DNA of 11,006 nt from JBKPDV01 sp046728075. GTDB taxonomy: Bacteria > Acidobacteriota > Thermoanaerobaculia > UBA5066 > Gp7-AA6. How positions within the stretch are numbered: the first letter of the stretch is position 1; every line of letters begins with the position of its first letter. The notes beneath the pieces were generated by a model, which was not told where the DNA came from, made no database searches, and worked only from the letters and a program-made list of their open reading frames with translations. Made by a program: the position numbers and the translations under genes. Of this stretch, positions 7,494-11,006 are shown one piece after another. The stretch covers positions 1 through 11,006 of the forward strand of contig JBKPDV010000252.1 of NCBI GenBank assembly GCA_046728075.1. Direction: 5' to 3'.

Positions 7494-7535
7494 GTCGGTA
7501 GTCGGTAGTCGGTAGTCGGTAGTTAGTAGTTGGTA
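7494..7535. repeat. 7-bp tandem repeat array (GTCGGTA)n
   Basis: Four exact GTCGGTA units (7494-7521) are followed by two degenerate ones, GTTAGTA (7522-7528) and GTTGGTA (7529-7535). A further unit-like GGTAGTT at 7483-7489 contains the TAG stop of the M13 gene. The array lies in the 97-base gap between convergent genes. It resembles the heptanucleotide short tandem repeats seen between genes in some bacteria. Confidence 0.92.
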
Positions 7536-7584
7536 GGCCGCCTCTCTTCCGCCGCGCCCGCGAGGAACAAAAGCCTTTCGTTGA

Positions 7585-8085
7585 TCAGGCGGCGGGACAC
7601 GGTTCGAACGACGACCAGTCGATCGATCGAACGTATTCCTCGTCCGGCGGGAAAGGGTTTCGAAACGTGAACGCAAAGGCCGTCGGACCCATCTCCTGGA
7701 GATGCGCGAGCCGCTTCTTGGCTTCGTCGATCGAAGGCCGGTGGCCCGGGGGAACCCACCAGAGAGCGACCACCGGCGCCCCGAACTTTTCGAACCAATC
7801 GTCCCGCTGCCGAAGTACCTCGGCGTGGGCGGTGCGATAGACATAGCTGCGGAGATCCTCCACTGTCTTCCAGACGGAGAGATTGAAGAGAATCCGGTCG
7901 TCGTCGTAAGGCCGAAGGTAGGTGGCATTGCCTTCCGGCGTCTGGAGCCGCCAGACAAAACCGGGGCTTCCGTCCGCCAGGGCGTTGATCTCCGCCAGGC
8001 GCGCTACGAATCCCGCCATGACCGGACCCTCGAGCGCGCCGCGCATGCGTGCGATATTCACCTGTGCGATCTGCAGCGTTTTCAT
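7585..8085 (-). CDS. DUF3291 domain protein
   Basis: This 166-aa cytoplasmic protein is recognised as DUF3291 by its order of conserved blocks: an N-terminal QIAQVNIARMR, then PVMAGFVARLAEINALAD, PGFVWRLQ, the strand ILFNLSVWKTVEDLRSYVYRTAH (about 66-88), RDDWFEKF, and WWVPPGHRPSIDEAKKRL. DUF3291 is a dimeric alpha-beta-barrel-like family related to antibiotic-biosynthesis monooxygenase (ABM) folds. Its reaction is unknown, though a small oxidoreductase or ligand-binding role is often guessed. No signal peptide or membrane segment is seen. Upstream of the ATG the minus strand reads GAAGGG about 9 bases away, an acceptable ribosome site. The gene is convergent with M13 and divergent from the zinc-ribbon gene, so it is probably monocistronic. 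Confidence 0.9.
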   Translation of the reverse strand: MKTLQIAQVNIARMRGALEGPVMAGFVARLAEINALADGSPGFVWRLQTPEGNATYLRPYDDDRILFNLSVWKTVEDLRSYVYRTAHAEVLRQRDDWFEKFGAPVVALWWVPPGHRPSIDEAKKRLAHLQEMGPTAFAFTFRNPFPPDEEYVRSIDWSSFEPCPAA

Positions 8086-8220
8086 TCGCGTGGCCCTTCG
8101 TCCCTCGGCCGATTCTACGTCCGAGGAACTTCACGAGCAGGGGGCCGGGGGTGCGTTTCCAAGTCCTCCGCCCGTTCTCCAATGCGCGCCTGCCGTGGTC
8201 GGAGTAGGATTTCACCCGGA

Positions 8221-8427
8221 ATGGACGTCGCCGGCGAGGAACGCCGCTTTGCGCGCTGGAAATGTTCTGCCTGTCAGACGGTTCGCTACGCGCCGATTCC
8301 GGCAGATGGGCGTTTGAAGTGCCCGATTTGCTACGCGGCCGTGCCTTTCGATCCGCGCAGACACGCTCGCCGCGATCCGACAGATCGGGGGAAACGACCC
8401 GAAGAGATCCCGCCCGCCGAGGCGTGA
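8221..8427 (+). CDS. Small zinc-ribbon protein (68 aa)
   Basis: The ATG at 8221 opens a 68-aa frame with two CxxC knuckles, C15-S-A-C18 and C34-P-I-C37, 15 residues apart. This is the spacing of a rubredoxin-like or zinc-ribbon fold binding one metal. A basic and acidic low-complexity tail (about 46-68, ending PPAEA) follows. AGTAGGAT (8204-8211) upstream could serve as ribosome site. The frame is also open far upstream on the plus strand, but that part runs antisense through the DUF3291 gene and is not real coding. The role is unknown; small ribbons of this kind bind nucleic acid or proteins. The gene is divergent from DUF3291 and may be monocistronic. Confidence 0.65.
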   Translation: MDVAGEERRFARWKCSACQTVRYAPIPADGRLKCPICYAAVPFDPRRHARRDPTDRGKRPEEIPPAEA

Positions 8428-8496
8428 GCGGCTGGAGAGCCCGTTTCTTGCCGACCGACGCCGGCCCGATCGATCGCAGTTCGCCGCAATCGGCGC

Positions 8497-8511
8497 GTTA
8501 CGAGACGTAAC
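8497..8511. promoter_or_regulatory. Operator-like palindrome upstream of pilZ-type gene
   Basis: GTTACG-AGA-CGTAAC is a perfect 6-bp inverted repeat with a 3-base spacer, about 137 bases before the PilZ gene in a 221-base intergenic stretch. The size and spacing suit a dimeric regulator, but no regulator gene is nearby and no promoter elements were recognised around it. Confidence 0.3.
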
Positions 8512-8603
8512 ACTTCCCAGGTCTGACCGGGATGGCCCGGCTGCGCTTGGAGGCGTCCCATCAGTATCTTGCGAGATCGGTAGAAGAATTGCTTGACAGA
8601 GGG

Positions 8604-8623
8604 GCGACCCTCCGCCGGGTCGC
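8604..8623 (+). promoter_or_regulatory. Perfect 7-bp hairpin in the PilZ leader
   Basis: GCGACCC (8604-8610), loop TCCGCC, GGGTCGC (8617-8623) forms a strong stem 25 bases before the PilZ ATG and just 5' of its ribosome site GGGGAGG (8631-8637). It has no T-tract. It may be a leader hairpin affecting translation or RNA stability, or the 3' end of an upstream transcript. Confidence 0.4.
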
Positions 8624-8648
8624 TGCCATTGGGGAGGTTTGACTCGAG

Positions 8649-9026
8649 ATGGCCGAGAAACGAACGTATCCGCGTTACCGCCAGGAGGTGGTGGCCGACT
8701 TCAGCCCCGCCGAATCCAAGATTACGGGCGTGACGAAGGACGTCTCGGTAGGGGGACTGTTCGTCCGCACGAGCCGAATGCCGGAAGAGGGACAGAAGCT
8801 GCTCGTCACTCTCCGTTTTCCCGACGGCCGCCAGCTGCTGCTCCAGGGTGACGTCGTCCGAACCTTCGAAGCTCCGACGCTTGTCCGGCACCTGTTCCCG
8901 ACCGGTTTTGGAGTATCGATTCGCAACAGCCAGAGTTACCAACGCTTCGTCGAGTCCGTCGCGACCCACAACGGCAACTCCCCGGGCCCGCGCTCTCCGG
9001 CTCCCCCCAAGCGAGATTCGCACTAG
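8649..9026 (+). CDS. PilZ domain protein (c-di-GMP receptor)
   Basis: This 125-aa single-domain PilZ protein carries both c-di-GMP-binding signatures: R5-x-x-x-R9 in the N-terminal switch (RTYPR) and D31-x-S33-x-x-G36 (DVSVGG) at the start of the barrel, which continues to about residue 100. Proteins of this type bind cyclic di-GMP and modulate motility, exopolysaccharide or other partners; the output here is unknown. The last 20 residues, rich in Pro, Ser and Arg, are low-complexity. The ATG at 8649 has GGGGAGG 11 bases upstream. The TAG stop (9024-9026) uses the TA that flanks the inserted mobile element. Removing the element would leave the same stop codon, so the protein is intact. The Arg-rich gene downstream was probably its operon partner. 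Confidence 0.9.
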   Translation: MAEKRTYPRYRQEVVADFSPAESKITGVTKDVSVGGLFVRTSRMPEEGQKLLVTLRFPDGRQLLLQGDVVRTFEAPTLVRHLFPTGFGVSIRNSQSYQRFVESVATHNGNSPGPRSPAPPKRDSH

Positions 9027-9312
9027 CAGGCTGCTGAAAAATGGATGCGGGCGTGGCTTGCGGCCGCGGGCGTTGGCTCCGCCAACGGCGGCCGCGAGAG
9101 TTAAAACGTTGGACTGGCCCCCCCCGGGGGCCTCATTTAACTCTCTCGGCTGCCGGTCGCAACGCGACCGCCGCAGCCGAAAGCCGCGCAGGGCCGTCTG
9201 CGGCGTTGCCGCTCCTCCCCGATGCATCCAGCATCGCCTTCGTCGCGGCGCCTTGCATCCGACCCCGCGGCGCTCGCAACGCCGCCTCACACCCTTTTTC
9301 AGCAGCCTGCTA
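9024..9312. mobile_element. MITE-like element with TA duplication
   Basis: The left end TAGCAGGCTGCTGAAAAA (9024-9041) and right end TTTTTCAGCAGCCTGCTA (9295-9312) are perfect 18-bp inverted repeats. Read as a TA duplication (9024-9025, 9311-9312) plus 16-bp terminal repeats, the element is 285 bp (9026-9310). There is no transposase and no convincing ORF, so it is non-autonomous. TA duplication is the habit of the Tc1/mariner/IS630 superfamily, the likely source of the enzyme in trans (inference). The interior is dense in hairpins. From memory, elements with these ends are frequent in several GC-rich bacterial genomes. Confidence 0.88.
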
Positions 9313-9336
9313 GGCTTCCTGAAACGGAGGGCGAGC

Positions 9337-9531
9337 ATGTCCGATCAGGAAAAAGACTCGGCCGAACGCCGGCTCGGCCACCGGCGCCGAGGACGCGGCA
9401 GACGGATTCTCGGGGATCGGCGGGAAGAGACGAGAGATCTTCGGCGGCTCTCCGAACGGCGGATCTCGGAACGTCGGAGCGGGCTGCGCCGTCGCGAGAT
9501 ACCCGACAGGCGAGCGAGAGCGGGAGCGTAG
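9337..9531 (+). CDS. Arginine-repeat micro-protein (64 aa)
   Basis: The ATG at 9337 is preceded by GGAGGG (9326-9331), a strong ribosome site. The 64-aa product contains 23 Arg (36%), arranged as RR or RRR blocks about every 5-6 residues, separated by short Glu/Asp/Leu/Gly segments (for example RRLSE, RRISE, RRSGL). It has no signal peptide, membrane segment or known domain. A charged helix or a nucleic-acid or polyanion-binding peptide is plausible, but the function is unknown. GC-rich DNA can give Arg-rich frames by chance. Support for a real gene is the ribosome site, the regular repeat, and a position immediately after pilZ once the mobile element is removed. It converges on the RRM gene. 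Confidence 0.55.
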   Translation: MSDQEKDSAERRLGHRRRGRGRRILGDRREETRDLRRLSERRISERRSGLRRREIPDRRARAGA

Positions 9532-9557
9532 CGCGTCGCTGCCGGCCGGACGAAGAC

Positions 9558-9586
9558 AAAAAAAGAGGCGGGGAAAACCCCGCCTC
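9558..9586 (-). terminator. Rho-independent terminator of the RRM gene
   Basis: Read on the minus strand, a perfect 9-bp stem GAGGCGGGG / CCCCGCCTC (9565-9586) with a TTTT loop is followed by seven T (A on the plus strand, 9558-9564). It lies 23 bases after the RRM gene stop. The plus strand has no T-tract, so it serves only the minus-strand gene. Confidence 0.93.
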
Positions 9587-9609
9587 GAGAATACTGAGCG
9601 AGAGAGCGG

Positions 9610-9894
9610 TCAGTAGCGGGAGCGTCCGCCGCCGCCGCCGCCGCTGCGGTCGTCGTTCTTCGGCCGCGCCTCGTTGACGGTCAGTGACCGCCCGCCGAAC
9701 TCGGTACCGTTCAACGACAGGGCCTGCTTGGCCTGATCCGCGTTGCTGAACTCGACGAAACCGAACCCTTTGGACCGGCCGCTGTCGCGGTCCGTGATGA
9801 CCTTCGCGGAGTCCGGAGTGCCGAACTTGGCGAATAGGTCGCTGAGCTGGTCGTCGGAGATGTTGTACGGCAGGTTACCTACGTAGAGCTTCAT
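9610..9894 (-). CDS. Single-RRM RNA-binding protein with Gly-rich tail
   Basis: This 94-aa protein consists of one RNA recognition motif (about 1-78) plus a short tail with six consecutive Gly ending RSRY. RNP2 is LYVGNL (3-8) and RNP1 is KGFGFVEF (42-49), with the RNA-stacking aromatics Y4, F45 and F47 intact. It resembles the small bacterial RRM proteins (Rbp type, in cyanobacteria and others), which bind single-stranded RNA and are often cold-induced. The ATG at 9894 is preferred over that at 9903 because AAGGA ends 7 bases before 9894 but directly abuts the other; the longer form would add MDL. The gene has a strong terminator and a long leader of about 125 bases if the extended -10 is used. 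It is divergent from the glycosyltransferase gene. Confidence 0.94.
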   Translation of the reverse strand: MKLYVGNLPYNISDDQLSDLFAKFGTPDSAKVITDRDSGRSKGFGFVEFSNADQAKQALSLNGTEFGGRSLTVNEARPKNDDRSGGGGGGRSRY

Positions 9895-10027
9895 CAGATC
9901 CATCCTTCGTGCCGGTCAAAAAATGGGGCGCAGGACCGCCGGCGCGGCACTTCGCATTCTCGTGGCTTTTTCGATCGGGATTCGTCAGAACAGGTCTGGC
10001 AAAGGCGAGCGAACCGAGAACAACGGA

Positions 10028-10036
10028 AGTATATCA
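10028..10036 (-). promoter_or_regulatory. Extended -10 promoter for the RRM gene
   Basis: On the minus strand TGATATACT reads as an extended -10 (TGn followed by TATACT, 5 of 6 matches to TATAAT). No -35 match was found at 16-18 bases, which extended -10 promoters tolerate. It predicts a start near 10021 and a leader of about 125 bases before the ATG at 9894. Confidence 0.45.
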
Positions 10037-10155
10037 CGCCTTTTGGGAGGCCTCCGCGCGCGCTCCGCGCCGCCGGGAACCCCGAATCGTCAGCGGCCGT
10101 CCGTTCCGACGGGGGCGTTGAGCCGGCCCGCCCGCCGGGCGACAATTCTTCCAGA

Positions 10156-11006
10156 ATGAAATGGCGAAGTCCGTTGTCCTTTTTCGCGCTCTCGTTGGTC
10201 TTTCCACTGGCGCTCTACGTCGGCTTTGCAAGCCGACTGATCACGTCTCACGTCGGTTACGAAATGGACGAAGCCATCTACGTCGAGTCTGCCGTCTTCG
10301 TTCTTCGCGGCAGCGGACCGCCGCCCTTTCGCTACGACACCACGAGCTGGCTCTCCACCCACGGCCGGCGCTGGCCGCTCATGATCATTCCCTACGTTGG
10401 AACGGTGAAAGCGTTCGCGGCCCTGCCTCTCTTTGCGATCTTCGGTATCACGGCCCCTGTGGCGCGGTTGTCCGGCGTTCTGCTGGGAGCCGTGGGGATC
10501 GCGGGTCTCGTCACGCTGATCGGGAAGCGGATCGATCCCCTCGCCGGGCTGATGATCGGGGTCGCTCTAAGCGTCCACCCGTCCTATCTGGATCTCACCG
10601 TTTTCGACAATGGAGGCGCCTCCGTTTGGATGGCCTCGATGGGACTCCTCTGTCTGGCGCTCGAGAACCATCTTCGCCGCCAGTCGAATCGGTCCGCGCT
10701 TCTGCTCGGGATCGCCGCCGGATTTGGCGTTTGGGCTCGCGCGAACGTCCTCTGGTTCCTCGCGTCGCTGATCGCGGCAGCCCTGTTTGCTTTTGGGCGA
10801 CGCGCTCTTCCTCCCAGGTCTCAGCTCCGCGCGATCGCCGGAGGAGTCTGCCTCGGGGCTCTCCCGCTCATCGCCTACGAACTGGGCTCGCGGCTGGCGA
10901 CATTCCGGTACATCGAGACGGCAAGTCAGCCTCTGTCGTTGGAGAAGGTCGCGGAGCGGCTCCGGGAGCTCGCCGAGCTGATGATTTCCGATGGGGAGCA
11001 GCGGAG
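10156..11006 (+). CDS. GT-C membrane glycosyltransferase, GT39-like (3' partial)
   Basis: The frame opens at the ATG at 10156 and runs without a stop to the right edge (283 residues). It is a multi-pass membrane protein with hydrophobic segments at about 7-25, 74-97, 104-122, 128-143, 182-212 and 226-244. After the first segment the loop carries GYEMDEAIY (34-42), with acidic D38-E39, the position of the catalytic or metal-binding acidic motif in GT-C enzymes such as dolichyl-phosphate mannosyltransferases and ArnT (GT39). It probably transfers a sugar from a polyprenyl-phosphate donor to a lipid or protein at the outer face of the inner membrane; donor and acceptor cannot be read. No strong ribosome site precedes the ATG. 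Family assignment is moderate, coding is firm. Confidence 0.85.
   Translation, partial: MKWRSPLSFFALSLVFPLALYVGFASRLITSHVGYEMDEAIYVESAVFVLRGSGPPPFRYDTTSWLSTHGRRWPLMIIPYVGTVKAFAALPLFAIFGITAPVARLSGVLLGAVGIAGLVTLIGKRIDPLAGLMIGVALSVHPSYLDLTVFDNGGASVWMASMGLLCLALENHLRRQSNRSALLLGIAAGFGVWARANVLWFLASLIAAALFAFGRRALPPRSQLRAIAGGVCLGALPLIAYELGSRLATFRYIETASQPLSLEKVAERLRELAELMISDGEQR

Noticed and set aside
7494..7535. CRISPR array
   Set aside because: Units are only 7 bp, contiguous and without spacers, so this is a simple tandem repeat.
8593..8623. Promoter with TTGACA at 8593-8598 before the PilZ gene
   Set aside because: The -35 match is perfect, but at 17 bases there is only GC-rich hairpin sequence and no -10-like hexamer.
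9041..9313. Plus-strand open frames through the mobile element, including one continuing past it
   Set aside because: They cross the palindromes and terminal repeats, have no ribosome site or domain, and reflect lack of stops in GC-rich DNA.
8331..9338. Long minus-strand frame of about 335 codons antisense to the PilZ gene
   Set aside because: It overlaps the PilZ domain gene and the mobile element and shows no domain. The sense strand carries recognisable motifs.
9895..9903. Upstream ATG of the RRM gene at 9903
   Set aside because: The AAGGA sequence directly abuts it, with no spacing. The ATG at 9894 has correct 7-base spacing and gives the usual MKLYVGN start.

Overview
The window is GC-rich bacterial chromosomal DNA with eleven well-supported genes or partial genes, plus two or three small ones. 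No rRNA, tRNA, CRISPR array or transposase gene was seen. Four features together fit a soil or sediment Acidobacteriota-type bacterium, or a similar GC-rich heterotroph: a secreted M13 metallopeptidase, a beta-lactamase-fold serine hydrolase with C-terminal TPRs, a membrane Ser/Thr kinase with a CHASE sensor, and a mobile repeat with GCAGGCTGCTGAAAAA ends. The phylum is an inference from gene content and was not measured.

Layout from left to right. (1) 1-1271: the 3' part of a serine hydrolase gene with C-terminal TPRs, on the plus strand and cut by the window edge. It converges on (2) 1359-1847, a secreted cupin on the minus strand. A 367-base divergent intergenic region follows. (3) 2215-2700: a secreted YXWGXW-type protein with a very charged tail, ending in a terminator region. 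(4) 2876-5008: a one-protein receptor made of TM - CHASE - TM - Ser/Thr kinase. It is followed 29 bases later by (5) 5038-5358, an unknown 106-aa protein, and then an intrinsic terminator. (6) 5463-7487: a secreted M13 endopeptidase. Its stop codon abuts a 7-bp tandem repeat array. (7) 7585-8085, minus strand: a DUF3291 protein. It is divergent from (8) 8221-8427, a 68-aa zinc-ribbon protein. (9) 8649-9026: a PilZ (c-di-GMP receptor) protein. (10) 9024-9312: a non-autonomous MITE-like element, inserted at the TA of the PilZ stop codon. (11) 9337-9531: an arginine-repeat micro-protein that would have sat 22 bases behind pilZ before the insertion. (12) 9610-9894, minus strand: an RRM RNA-binding protein with a textbook terminator and a long leader. 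(13) 10156-end: the start of a GT-C/GT39-like membrane glycosyltransferase.

The genes do not form one pathway. The clearest functional units are the CHASE-kinase with its downstream small protein, which probably share a transcript, and the PilZ/Arg-rich pair now separated by the mobile element. The most interesting items are the CHASE-to-Ser/Thr-kinase receptor, the stop-codon-preserving MITE insertion, and the heptamer array fused to the end of the M13 gene. I found no convincing multi-gene novel defence or biosynthetic system.
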